From: an uncultured Alistipes sp.
GTDB lineage: Bacteria > Bacteroidota > Bacteroidia > Bacteroidales > Rikenellaceae
Assembly (NCBI GenBank): GCA_910586375.1
Contig: CAJUIE010000004.1
Coordinates: 1 to 36,558, forward strand
Direction of reading: 5' to 3'
Length of the DNA stretch: 36,558 nt
Below the pieces are notes generated by a model. That model saw only the letters and a program-made list of their open reading frames with translations. It had not been told where the DNA came from and did no database searches. The position numbers and the translations under genes are program-made. Numbering within the stretch: position 1 is the stretch's first letter; each line of letters starts with the position of its first letter. Of the stretch, positions 23,562-32,125 are shown piece after piece.

Positions 23562-24964
23562 AATGTAGCGATTCGGTCGATGATGTCACGGAGTACCGCG
23601 GGCTGCCAGAGCCCGAGGATCATGGCGACGAAGAGCAACGAAAGGGCCGACCACGACAAGGCCCGGTCGGCCTTGGAGGGGTGCAGCTCGTCCTGGTTGG
23701 GTTGGTAGCAGAGCCGGAGCACGCGCAGGCAGAACGAGTAAATGACGATGCAGAGCAAGAGCAGCATAGTCCCGACCAGCCACCATTTGCCCGCGGCGAT
23801 AGCTTCGCCGAGGATCATCAGCTCGGACAAGAAGAGCGGTGAGGGTGGAAAGGCGAGCACGACGACCATACCGGCCAAAAGCCCGATAGCCCCGATGCGG
23901 TTGATGCGGATATAATCACCCAGGCGGTTGATGCGATAACCGTTATAGACCTGTCGCACGACGGCCATCTGCAGGAAGAGGCTGCTCTTGATGAAAGTGT
24001 GGCAAACGACATGGAAAACTGCGGCCCACACTCCGACACCGCCCACGCCCAGACCAATAGCGGCGATGCCCATGTTTTCGACTGTGGAGTAAGAGAGGAA
24101 GCGTTTGTAATTGTTGGTACGCCGCAGGAACAGCGCCCCGACCAGAAGAGACAGCACTCCCACGACGAGCAGCACGGAGCGCACCCACGGAAAGATTTCG
24201 GTGCGTGCCATGAGGCGATAAAGGCGCAGAAGGGCCACGAAACCGGCGTTGACCAGACCCGTGGAGATAAGCGCCGAGGCGGGCGAGGGGGCTGCGAAGT
24301 TGGCGTCGACGCCGACGGTATAAAGCGGGAAGAGCTCCATTTTGCAGCTATAACCGCAGAGGATCAACAGACAGGCCGTCTTCAGGTAAAGAGGGTTGCT
24401 CTGTGCGATGACATTTGCCACCGTATCATAAGAGAGCGACTCGCACCGTGTGGCTCCGGCCAGCAGGAGGATGCCCAGATAAGCCATGGCGATGCCCGTA
24501 GAGCAGACGAAGACGTATTTCCACGCCGCTTCGAGCGTCTGGGCCGTGCGGCGATGGTAGATGATGCCGCCCGAGCAGAGGGTCGTGGCTTCGAGGAAGA
24601 TCCACGTCACAGCCAGATTTGAGGCGAAATAAGCGCCGGTGATGGCCGTGGTGAGCAGGAGCAGCAGGCTGAAATAAGAGCGTGTCTGTGTGGGGGCGCA
24701 CTCCGATAAGTAAGGTTCCGAGTGGGTGAAGACCCAGAACGAGACGATGACCAGGAGTAAGAAGAAGAGCGTGCCGGTGGTGTCGAAGGCGAAGATTGTA
24801 CCGGCCGAAGTGCCGGAACCGCCGCCGAAGAGCAGCCAGGCGGCGAAGAGCGCCTGCACGACATAAAAGAGCGACCCGATGGCGTGCATCGTTCGGCGGC
24901 CCCGGGAAAGAAGCACCGCGGAGGCCGTGGTGACGGACAAAGCAAGGTAGAGGTAAAAGATCAT
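23558..24964 (-). CDS. hyfF: HyfF/NuoN-type ion-translocating membrane subunit
   Basis: At 468 residues, this is a Mrp-antiporter/NuoL-M-N family protein of about 13-14 membrane helices. It keeps the helix-5 glutamate (WIFLEATTLCSG), the lysine-containing helix-7 region (GYSCKMELFPLYTVGVDANFAAPSPASALIS) and FLSELMI near the end. These residues line the proton path in complex I and related complexes. It overlaps the large-subunit gene by 4 bp and follows the HyfE-like gene by 4 bp. Confidence 0.88.
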   Translation of the reverse strand: MIFYLYLALSVTTASAVLLSRGRRTMHAIGSLFYVVQALFAAWLLFGGGSGTSAGTIFAFDTTGTLFFLLLVIVSFWVFTHSEPYLSECAPTQTRSYFSLLLLLTTAITGAYFASNLAVTWIFLEATTLCSGGIIYHRRTAQTLEAAWKYVFVCSTGIAMAYLGILLLAGATRCESLSYDTVANVIAQSNPLYLKTACLLILCGYSCKMELFPLYTVGVDANFAAPSPASALISTGLVNAGFVALLRLYRLMARTEIFPWVRSVLLVVGVLSLLVGALFLRRTNNYKRFLSYSTVENMGIAAIGLGVGGVGVWAAVFHVVCHTFIKSSLFLQMAVVRQVYNGYRINRLGDYIRINRIGAIGLLAGMVVVLAFPPSPLFLSELMILGEAIAAGKWWLVGTMLLLLCIVIYSFCLRVLRLCYQPNQDELHPSKADRALSWSALSLLFVAMILGLWQPAVLRDIIDRIATL

Positions 24965-24968
24965 GGCA

Positions 24969-25598
24969 TCAGTCCTTTACGTGAGTAAGCGAATCGGCGT
25001 CGTCGGCGTGGATCTTGTGGTCGATCTCGGTGAAGAAGACGCCCAGCATCAGCACCGACATGAGGATGTCGAGCAGGATGGCGAGGTTGATGAGCAGCGG
25101 CATTTCGACGCCGATGGCCGTGGAGAAGAGGAAAACTCCGTTTTCGATGACCAGAAATCCCACCATGTGCGAAAAGAGCCGCGAGCGCAGAACGATCAGG
25201 AGAAGGCCGCTGAGCAGGGCATAAAGCGCTACGCCGAAGAAAAGCGGGTCGATCGTCGGGTCGGCGACGTAATAAGTGATCGAGATGCTGCTGATGAGTG
25301 CTGCGAGAGACCAGAGAAGCGCGTGGAACTGTGACGATCCGGAGGTTCGCACGCGATTAATTCTGGTGCGTCGGATGACGGCAAAGAGAATGGCCGGGAC
25401 AACGAGGGCCTTGAAGATCAGGGTTTCCAGGGCGATAAAGGCCAGTTCTGACGGTGCAATGGCGTGCAGCCGCAACAGGGCGATGATGAACAGCAGCCAC
25501 CCCTGCAACGAGACGATCGATGCGAAGTTGCGGAATCGCTCGGTAATGGAGAGGTAAACGAGCGTGACGACATAAAGGATCAGAAGCGAGAGTATCAT
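24969..25598 (-). CDS. hyfE: HyfE-like membrane subunit (NuoK-related)
   Basis: At 209 residues, it is close to the length of E. coli HyfE. Nearly the whole chain is hydrophobic: about six membrane helices, with SELAFIALETLIFKALVVPA and a second NuoK-like half (VGFLVIENGVFLFSTA) carrying membrane glutamates (ALET, VIEN). I start it at the ATG at 25598, which overlaps the stop of the HyfC-like gene as ATGA; the longer in-frame extension is out-of-frame sequence of that gene. It probably couples the two larger ion channels. Confidence 0.85.
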   Translation of the reverse strand: MILSLLILYVVTLVYLSITERFRNFASIVSLQGWLLFIIALLRLHAIAPSELAFIALETLIFKALVVPAILFAVIRRTRINRVRTSGSSQFHALLWSLAALISSISITYYVADPTIDPLFFGVALYALLSGLLLIVLRSRLFSHMVGFLVIENGVFLFSTAIGVEMPLLINLAILLDILMSVLMLGVFFTEIDHKIHADDADSLTHVKD

Positions 25599-26509
25599 GC
25601 GAGCGGGATGTTGAGTTGCAGCAGGTAACCCGTAAAGAAGGCCAGGGCTGCCAGTGCCGTGATGGTGAGGATAAAGGTGGTGTTGCGCGAGAGTTTGTTG
25701 CGTGCACGGGTTGATTCGACGATGCCGACCGAAAGTCCGGTCAAGAGCACGGCCAGCGGTGCGGCTACCCACCAGCGCAGGCAGAAGGCTGTTGCTGTTG
25801 CGTCGGCGGCCAGAAGTGCAAAGAGCGCCGTTTTGATCCAGCCCGCGAGCTGGATCATTGCCAGATCGACACCGCAATAATCGAGGCACATGACCTCGTG
25901 GATCATCGTAAGTTCGAGGTGGGTGCGCGGATCGTCGACGGGGATGCGACCGCTTTCGGTGATGACGATTTTGAGCAGTACATAAGCGGTGAGCAGCAGT
26001 ACGATGATGTACTGACTGTCGTGCAGTGTCGCGGGGTCGAAGATTCGGGCAAAGGAGGTGCAGCCCGTGGTAAGGGCGAGGGTTCCGGCGGCGAGCAGCA
26101 GGGCTGGTTCAACCAGGGCACCATAAAGGGCTTCGCGGCTGGCGCCCATGCCCTCGAACGATGAACCGGTGTCCCAGGCGGCAAGAATGAGCGCGAAACG
26201 CCCGAGGGCCAGCACGTAAGCCATACATACGACGTCGCCATCGAACGCTAAAAGCGGCGGTAGATTGCCCACGGGGATCATCAGGGCACTGACGAGGGCG
26301 GCGCCGAGATAAACCGACGGTGCAGTGCGGAAGAGGGCTGTGGTCGTGGTGGAATAAACGGCGCCTTTACGCATGTGGAGGCGCAGGTCGTAGAGGTGCT
26401 GCGCGAAGCGGATGCCGCGGCGTCCGGCGAGTCGGGCACGGGTGCGGTTGATGACACCCGGAATGGCGAGTGCCACGATAAAGAGCAAAAGGGTATTGAA
26501 AGCGGACAT
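25595..26509 (-). CDS. hyfC: HyfC/HycD-like membrane subunit (NuoH-related)
   Basis: At 304 residues, it starts at the ATG at 26509, 2 bp after the stop of the HyfB-like gene. Family signatures include SSFEGMGASREALYGALVEPALL and ITESGRIPVDDPRTHLELTMIHE, with the acidic residues that face the quinone-chamber-like cavity or link the peripheral and membrane arms. These are well conserved, in contrast to the degenerate peripheral subunits. A longer open frame upstream (to 27820) is shadow sequence of the HyfB-like gene. Confidence 0.88.
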   Translation of the reverse strand: MSAFNTLLLFIVALAIPGVINRTRARLAGRRGIRFAQHLYDLRLHMRKGAVYSTTTTALFRTAPSVYLGAALVSALMIPVGNLPPLLAFDGDVVCMAYVLALGRFALILAAWDTGSSFEGMGASREALYGALVEPALLLAAGTLALTTGCTSFARIFDPATLHDSQYIIVLLLTAYVLLKIVITESGRIPVDDPRTHLELTMIHEVMCLDYCGVDLAMIQLAGWIKTALFALLAADATATAFCLRWWVAAPLAVLLTGLSVGIVESTRARNKLSRNTTFILTITALAALAFFTGYLLQLNIPLA

Positions 26510-26511
26510 AG

Positions 26512-28500
26512 TCAGATCAGGTGAAGGACCGACAACAGGAGAACGATCGTCAGAAACAGCAGCGCGAAAAGCAGGTAGTGGTTGATCTTGCCTGTGCGCA
26601 GCCGCATGACGCGGCGATTGATCTGCCGCAGCAGTTCGACCCACCAGGCGCTGAAGAGCCGGTCGATGCGGTCCTTGCGCGAGATGTCGAAGCGATGGGC
26701 CGAGGGGAAGATTTCGCATTTGGCCACGGCGTCGCTCTCGCCGTGCTGCTGGGTGAAGGACGGGACGATTGACTGCAATCCCTCGGCGAAGGATTCGCCT
26801 GTGTACTGCATCCGCGTATTGGGTGCTGTGAATCCGCAGCCCCATGTGGGGCCAGCAGTGACGGTGCGTGAACGCAGAATCCGGTGGCGCAGCCAGGCCA
26901 GCAGTCCGACGATGCCCACGAGCAGCCAGGCCGTGCGCCCGATGCCTGCGAGGGCGGGCGAAAGAAGGTAACCCGCGGCCGTGGTGGGGGTGGCGGTGAG
27001 GGGCCCGGCGATTCGCGTGACGAGGCCTGTGGCGGAAGCGGGGAAAAGCCCGACGAAAAGGATGCCCGCAAGGGGCAGGGCCATGGCGATGATGCGGCAG
27101 TTGTCGACTTCGGAGGCTTCGGCTACCTCGTGGGTGCGGGGCGTGCCGAGAAAGACGCTGCCATAAAGTTTGGTGAAAGCGAGAATCGCGATGCCTCCGA
27201 TGAGGGCCAGGGCGACGATTCCGGCTGCGGCGGTAAGCGGATTGCTGCCCGAGGCGATGCCCCGGAACATGCCCGAATAAATCAGCAGTTCGGAGACGAA
27301 CCCGCTCAAAGGGGGTAGTGCGCAGATAGCGGCCGTGCCGATGAGGAAAAGTATTGCCGTGAGGGGCATATGTCGGCCCAGGCCGCCCAGAGCGTCGAGC
27401 GAGAGGGTACGGGTCTGGGTAAGGATGTTGCCCGCACCGAAGAAGAGCAGCGACTTGAAACACGAGTGGTTGAAGAGGTGGAGCAGGGATCCCGTCATGC
27501 CGCATAGTGCGACGAGGTGATTGCCCGAGGCGCTGCCCAGCAGGGCGATGCCGATGCCGAGAATGATGATTCCGACGTTCTCGATGGAAGAGTAGGCCAG
27601 CAGGCGCTTGACGTCGTTCTGCGAGGCGGCAAGGATGACGCTCCACAGTCCCGTGACGATGCCGGCGCTGAGCAGGATGAAGCCGGCGGTGTGCAGCAGT
27701 GGGCTGTCGGCAAGGGCTTCTGCAAGGCGCAGGATGCCATAAACGCCCGTTTTGATCATGACGCCTGACATGAGGGCTGAGACGTGCGACGGAGCGGCCG
27801 GATGTGCCTCGGGAAGCCATATGTGCATGGGAAAAAGTCCGGCTTTCATGCCGAAGCCGATCAAAAAGACGAGCAGGAGCGGCAGGGCGTGCGGATCGGC
27901 CAGACCCTGGGACAGGGCGTCGAACGAGGCGGAGCCAGTGGCGACGCGCAGCCGGACGAAGCCCACGACTAAAAAGACGAAGCCTACGTGCATCATGATG
28001 AGGTAGGAGAGGGCGGCACGGCGCACATCCCGGCGTTCGGCGTCGAAGAGGATCAGAAGAAACGAGGCGATAGTCATCAACTCCCAGAAAAACAGAAAGG
28101 TATAACCTCCGCGCGCGAGTACGACGCCCAACATGGCATAAAACATGACCGTGAGCGCGGTATAATGCAGGGAGAGATGTGCGGGCGATTTGGAGCCGAG
28201 GGCGTGGGCCAGGTAACCCCGGGAATAAAGCGTGGAGGCGATCCCGCCGATGGCGATGACGATGATAAAAAAGGCCGAAAGGGCGTCCATCCCCAGAAAC
28301 TCAAGGCCGAAAGGAGTGGCGGTGCTGTGCGACCAGCCGTCAGAAAGTTGTCCCGCGAGGGTGCCGATGGCAGGGACTGAGGTGCCGAGCGCTCCCAGGC
28401 TGATGAAGGCGAGGGCTGCCCATGCCTTGCCCCGCAGCGGCATGGCGAAGATTGCAGCGGCGACGAAGACCAGAAGGGACAGGGTGTAGATGAAAAACAT
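26512..28500 (-). CDS. hyfB: HyfB/HycC-type ion-translocating membrane subunit
   Basis: At 662 residues, it is close to HyfB. It is a NuoL-like antiporter subunit with a carboxy-terminal extension. The helix-5 glutamate (FLFFWELMTIASFLLI), the helix-7 lysine and following loop (GFGMKAGLFPMHIWLPEAHPAAPSHVSALMSG), a second lysine (GVMIKTGVYG) and PPLSGFVSELLI are all intact. It is the first gene of the six-gene operon. A small palindrome CTTATAT-TT-ATATAAG sits 4-19 bp before the start codon. Confidence 0.88.
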   Translation of the reverse strand: MFFIYTLSLLVFVAAAIFAMPLRGKAWAALAFISLGALGTSVPAIGTLAGQLSDGWSHSTATPFGLEFLGMDALSAFFIIVIAIGGIASTLYSRGYLAHALGSKSPAHLSLHYTALTVMFYAMLGVVLARGGYTFLFFWELMTIASFLLILFDAERRDVRRAALSYLIMMHVGFVFLVVGFVRLRVATGSASFDALSQGLADPHALPLLLVFLIGFGMKAGLFPMHIWLPEAHPAAPSHVSALMSGVMIKTGVYGILRLAEALADSPLLHTAGFILLSAGIVTGLWSVILAASQNDVKRLLAYSSIENVGIIILGIGIALLGSASGNHLVALCGMTGSLLHLFNHSCFKSLLFFGAGNILTQTRTLSLDALGGLGRHMPLTAILFLIGTAAICALPPLSGFVSELLIYSGMFRGIASGSNPLTAAAGIVALALIGGIAILAFTKLYGSVFLGTPRTHEVAEASEVDNCRIIAMALPLAGILFVGLFPASATGLVTRIAGPLTATPTTAAGYLLSPALAGIGRTAWLLVGIVGLLAWLRHRILRSRTVTAGPTWGCGFTAPNTRMQYTGESFAEGLQSIVPSFTQQHGESDAVAKCEIFPSAHRFDISRKDRIDRLFSAWWVELLRQINRRVMRLRTGKINHYLLFALLFLTIVLLLSVLHLI

Positions 28501-28503
28501 TTC

Positions 28504-28519
28504 CTTATATTTATATAAG
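28504..28519. promoter_or_regulatory. Palindrome at the start of the hydrogenase-like operon
   Basis: CTTATAT TT ATATAAG is a near-perfect palindrome 4 bp upstream of the first start codon. It could be an operator, a promoter element or an RBS-masking hairpin; which one is undecided. Confidence 0.35.
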
Positions 28520-28593
28520 TTGTTGTCAGTTGCGGCGAGTTTGTTCGAGTCGGAGCCAGTGTGTTTGGTCGGACATTCGGCATCATTTCGCCT

Positions 28594-29313
28594 TTATTGC
28601 GTCGCATTTACCACCGAGGCCATCACCGTGGCGGTGAGGGCGGCCGTTTCGGTACGCAGCCGCTGTGTGCCGAGGGTGATTTCTTCGAATCCGCAAGCTA
28701 TGGCAGCGTCGATCTCGGCGTCGGAAAAATCACCTTCGGGGCCGATTAAGATCAAAGCCGCTTCGCCCGGATGTAGTGCAGAAGCCAGGTAATGTTTGCC
28801 TGCCCCGGAGCGTGCCGTGGCGCAGTGGGCGATGAACTTGCGGCCTTCGAAAGGTTGTTTTAAAAGCTCGTGCAGCGGCGTGAGTGGCTTCAACGAAGGC
28901 CGAAAAGCCTTGAGTGACTGCTTGATGGCCGCAGTGATGACCTTTTCGCCTCGCTGGGGTTTGAAGACCCGGCGTTCGCTGTGGTCGGTCTCGAGGGGGA
29001 CGATGGCCGTGACACCCACCTCGGTGGCCTTTTCGAGGAACCATTCGAAGCGCTCCGCGTTCTTGGTCGGCGCCACGCCCATGACGAGCCGATAAGGCAA
29101 AGGCTCGAAATCGGTGTGTGTGTCGACGACTTCGACCGTGCAGCGGCGTGCGTCGGCTTCGACGATGCGGCACTTGCAGAGCGTGCCCCGGCCATCGGTC
29201 AGGTGGAGGTTGTCTCCGACTCCGAGGCGCAGCACGCGCACGCAATGCCGCGACTCCTCCTCGCCCAACGTGTGGAAGGGGGGCATAAGATCGGGAGCGT
29301 AGAAAAGTTGCAT
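28594..29313 (-). CDS. rsmE: 16S rRNA m3U1498 methyltransferase
   Basis: At 239 residues, this is a SPOUT-fold enzyme that methylates N3 of U1498 in 16S rRNA. The amino-terminal PUA-like part (HCVRVLRLGVGD, LTDGRG) is followed by the SAM-knot motifs LILIGPEGDFSDAE and LGTQRLRTETAAL. I start it at 29313 (MQLFYAPDL); 18 further codons upstream overlap the tandem repeat array. The hydrogenase-like operon begins 93 bp downstream on the same strand with no obvious terminator, so some read-through is possible. Confidence 0.94.
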   Translation of the reverse strand: MQLFYAPDLMPPFHTLGEEESRHCVRVLRLGVGDNLHLTDGRGTLCKCRIVEADARRCTVEVVDTHTDFEPLPYRLVMGVAPTKNAERFEWFLEKATEVGVTAIVPLETDHSERRVFKPQRGEKVITAAIKQSLKAFRPSLKPLTPLHELLKQPFEGRKFIAHCATARSGAGKHYLASALHPGEAALILIGPEGDFSDAEIDAAIACGFEEITLGTQRLRTETAALTATVMASVVNATQ

Positions 29314-29330
29314 ACTTCTGTTTATATTGT

Positions 29331-29640
29331 TACCTTTGGCTTGCGCCTTAGATACTTCGCCCGGCAAAAAATGAATAAATTCTTTTTTTGCTCTCGGCTT
29401 AATCGTATCTTTGACTTCGTCTTAGATACTTCGCCTCGGCAAAATACAAACTTCGTTTGCTTTTGCGCTCGCTTAATCGTACTTTGGCTGCGCCTTAGAT
29501 ACTCCCGCTCGGCAAAATACAAACTTCGTTTGCTTTTGCGCTCGCTTAATCGTATCTTTGACTTCGTCTTAGATACTTCGCCTCGGCAAAAAATGAATAA
29601 ATTCTTTTTTTGCTCTCGGCTTAATCGTATCTTTGCGCCA
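29331..29640 (+). repeat. Four-unit palindromic tandem array with promoter-like boxes
   Basis: There are four units of about 74 bp, each with CTTAGATACT, CGGCAAAA, a hairpin, GCTTAATCGTA and CTTTG. Units 1 and 4 have the hairpin GCAAAAAA-GAAT/ATTC-TTTTTTGC; units 2 and 3 have GCAAAA-CAAAC/GTTTG-TTTTGC, giving an ABBA order. Junction hairpins alternate GAC-TTC-GTC and GGC-TGC-GCC. TAnnTTTG boxes fall at 29331, 29406, 29553 and 29628, with a one-base-short copy near 29479. The array sits between divergent rsmE and the first M3 peptidase gene. Confidence 0.8.
29628..29635 (+). promoter_or_regulatory. -7 box (TATCTTTG) nearest the first M3 gene
   Basis: This is the last box of the repeat array, matching TAnnTTTG, 74 bp upstream of the ATG at 29710. 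Confidence 0.5.
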
Positions 29641-29709
29641 AGGAGACTGCGCGAGTGAAAAAGTCGCGCGCAAAGTTATACAAAATAGACGAAATAGGAA
29701 CAAAAGAGT

Positions 29710-31893
29710 ATGAAACCTCTCGTCGGTTTATTCACTGCACTTCTTGTCCTCATGACTTCAGTGGCTTGCGAGTCCGGGAAAAACTCGGCCGAAAATCCCT
29801 TTTTGACCCCCTGGGAGACGCCCTACGGGGTGCCGCCCTTCGATAAGATAAGGGCGGAACACTTCATGCCTGCATTCGAGCGAGCGATGTCGCTCCACGA
29901 TGCTGAAATCGACGCTATCGTGGCCAACGACGACGAACCGACGTTCGAAAACGTGATTCTGGCCTACGATAACGCAGGGCAGATGCTGGAGCAGGTGGAG
30001 CTCGTTTTTGGCATGTTGGCCGCTGCTGAGAAAAACGAGCAGCTGCAGGCTCTGGAGGAGGAGATTATGCCGCAGTTGGCGGCCCATGAGGACCGTATAG
30101 GCATGAACGAGGCGCTTTTTGCCAAGGTAAAGTCGGTCTACGATCATCGGGCTGCACTGGGGTTGGATGCCGGGCAGCTGCGTCTGACGGAGAAGACCTA
30201 CCAGGCATTTGTGCGCTCGGGGGCCTTGCTTGACGAGGCGGGAAAGGCGCGATTGGCTGCGATAAACGGCGAACTGGCGCTTGTGGCTGTGAAGTTCGGC
30301 AACAACATTCTTGCGGAGAATAACCGTTTTGTCCTGGAGCTCGACGCGGACGATCTGGAGGGGTTGCCAACTGCCGTGCGTGAGCAGGCCCGTGATAAAG
30401 CCCGTGAAGCCGACAAGGATGGAAAATACCTTTTCACGCTGCACAAACCCAGCCTGATACCCTTTCTGACTTACTCCGCGCGCCGTGACCTGCGCGAGAA
30501 GATCTACAAAGCCTACCTGAACCGTTGCAACAACGGGGATCAGTACGACAACAAGCAGTTGGTCAATGAATTTGTCCGTCTGCGTACGGAGAAGGCCCAC
30601 TTGCTGGGATATCCCTCTTACGCGGCCTACGTCGTCGCTGATGAGATGGCCGGGACGACCGGATCGGTCTATGCGCTGCTGGAGGAGATATGGGGCCCGG
30701 CGCTGGAGCGGGCCCGCCAGGAGCTGACCGAAATGGAGCCGCTCTTCCGGGCCGATGTGCCCGATGGGGAGTTCGCCTCGTGGGACTGGTGGTACTACGC
30801 AGAGAAACTGCGCAAGCAGAACTACTCTCTGGACGAGGAGATGCTGCGCCCCTACTTCTCGTTGGAGAACGTGCAGAGCGGCATCTTTTTTCTGGCTAAT
30901 CGTCTCTACGGCATTACGTTTCGCCCGGTGTCAGTGCCCGTCTATCATCCTGAAGTGACGGCCTACGAGGTGCTGGATGCCGACGAATCGCACCTCGGCG
31001 TGCTCTATTTCGACTACTTCCCGCGCGCGGGCAAAAGCCAGGGGGCGTGGTGCGGCAACTATGTTGAGCAGGTCTATCGCGACGGTGAGCGTGTGGCTCC
31101 TGTGGTGGCGATCGTGGCTAACTTCACGCGCCCGACACGCAACGCCCCGGCGCTGCTGTCGCTCGACGAGGTGGAGACGCTGTTCCATGAGTTCGGCCAT
31201 GCGCTTCACTTCCTGTTCCATGACGTGAAGTACCGCGGTCTCTCGGAGGTGGAGGGCGATTTCGTGGAGCTGCCCTCGCAGGTGATGGAGAACTGGGCCT
31301 TCGAGCCCGAAGTGCTCAAGCATTACGCGGTGCACTACCGCACCAAGGAGGTGATCCCGGCCCATCTGGTCGATAAGCTGCGTCGCAGCGAGCTTTTCAA
31401 TCAGGGTTTTATGACTGCGGAGCTTGTCGCGGCAGCGCTTTCAGATATGGATATACACTCGATCGAAAATTACGAAGAGTTTGACGTTGAGGCGTTCGAG
31501 CGTCGCGCGCTCTACGAGAAGCGGGGACTGATGCCCCAGATAGAACCGCGCTACCGCTATCCCTATTTCTCGCACATCTTCGATGGAGGCTATTCGGCGG
31601 GCTACTACTTTTACACGTGGGCCGAGGTGCTGGACAAGGACGCGTTCGAGGCGTTCCGCGAGAGTGGCGATATAATGGACAAGCGCACGGCCGAGCGCTT
31701 CCGCCGTCGTCTGCTCTCCCGCGGCGGTTCGGAGGATGGTATGTCGCTTTACCGCGCATTCCGCGGCAAGGACCCGGACAAAACGGCGATGCTCGTGGCG
31801 CGCGGTTTGATGGAACGCCCCGTGCCGGAGGCCGATACGCTGGCGGTGGCGCCGATAATCGAAGCCGAGGAGCTGCGGGAAGGTGAAAGGTGA
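29710..31893 (+). CDS. M3 family metallopeptidase lipoprotein (first of pair)
   Basis: At 727 residues, this has a signal peptide and lipobox (LLVLMTSVAC, Cys near residue 20), so it is a membrane-anchored exported form of the oligopeptidase A/peptidyl-dipeptidase Dcp family. The zinc motif HEFGH is at residues 493-497, followed by the third-ligand glutamate in GDFVELPSQVMENW. The carboxy-terminal region has YPYFSHIFDGGYSAGYYFYTWAEVLDKDAF, typical of M3. Such enzymes trim short peptides. It is a paralogue of the next gene, and both keep a complete active site. Confidence 0.93.
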   Translation: MKPLVGLFTALLVLMTSVACESGKNSAENPFLTPWETPYGVPPFDKIRAEHFMPAFERAMSLHDAEIDAIVANDDEPTFENVILAYDNAGQMLEQVELVFGMLAAAEKNEQLQALEEEIMPQLAAHEDRIGMNEALFAKVKSVYDHRAALGLDAGQLRLTEKTYQAFVRSGALLDEAGKARLAAINGELALVAVKFGNNILAENNRFVLELDADDLEGLPTAVREQARDKAREADKDGKYLFTLHKPSLIPFLTYSARRDLREKIYKAYLNRCNNGDQYDNKQLVNEFVRLRTEKAHLLGYPSYAAYVVADEMAGTTGSVYALLEEIWGPALERARQELTEMEPLFRADVPDGEFASWDWWYYAEKLRKQNYSLDEEMLRPYFSLENVQSGIFFLANRLYGITFRPVSVPVYHPEVTAYEVLDADESHLGVLYFDYFPRAGKSQGAWCGNYVEQVYRDGERVAPVVAIVANFTRPTRNAPALLSLDEVETLFHEFGHALHFLFHDVKYRGLSEVEGDFVELPSQVMENWAFEPEVLKHYAVHYRTKEVIPAHLVDKLRRSELFNQGFMTAELVAAALSDMDIHSIENYEEFDVEAFERRALYEKRGLMPQIEPRYRYPYFSHIFDGGYSAGYYFYTWAEVLDKDAFEAFRESGDIMDKRTAERFRRRLLSRGGSEDGMSLYRAFRGKDPDKTAMLVARGLMERPVPEADTLAVAPIIEAEELREGER

Positions 31894-32125
31894 TTTCCGG
31901 CTCCTTTGGAGCCGGACGAGCAGCAGCCACCCCAGGCGAAGGCTCGTGGGTCGCCGAAAAATAGATTCTTCGGCACTTCGTGCCTCAGAAGGACAGTTAG
32001 TGTCAAAGTCCGGCGTAACCGGTGCGAGCCGGAGCCCCAGCTGCGGAGGCTCGCAAAAAGTTCCGATGCAGGCCAAGAATCACAAACCAAACAACGGAAG
32101 AACTTCAAAAAATAATTGCTGAATC
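31894..32125. repeat. Repeat-rich spacer between the two M3 genes
   Basis: No gene is seen here. It contains a GGCTCC TTTGGAGCC-type hairpin (about 31899-31913), a degenerate ACCCC-GGCGAAGGCTCG hairpin (31916-31947), an AGATTCTTCGGCACTTCG...AGGAC repeat (31963-31994) and a GCGGAGGCTCGC palindrome half (32043-32054). Confidence 0.6.

Noticed and set aside
26510..27820. Upstream extension of the HyfC-like frame
   Set aside because: The added sequence is arginine/proline-rich out-of-frame translation of the HyfB-like gene; the ATG at 26509 gives the normal family length.
21064..28500. Functional [NiFe] hydrogenase-4 or formate hydrogenlyase
   Set aside because: Nickel ligands and proximal-cluster ligands are missing, no formate dehydrogenase or maturation genes are present, and no cleavable large-subunit tail exists.
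29331..29640. CRISPR array
   Set aside because: There are repeats but no unique spacers; the units are contiguous, palindromic and contain promoter-like boxes, with no cas genes nearby.
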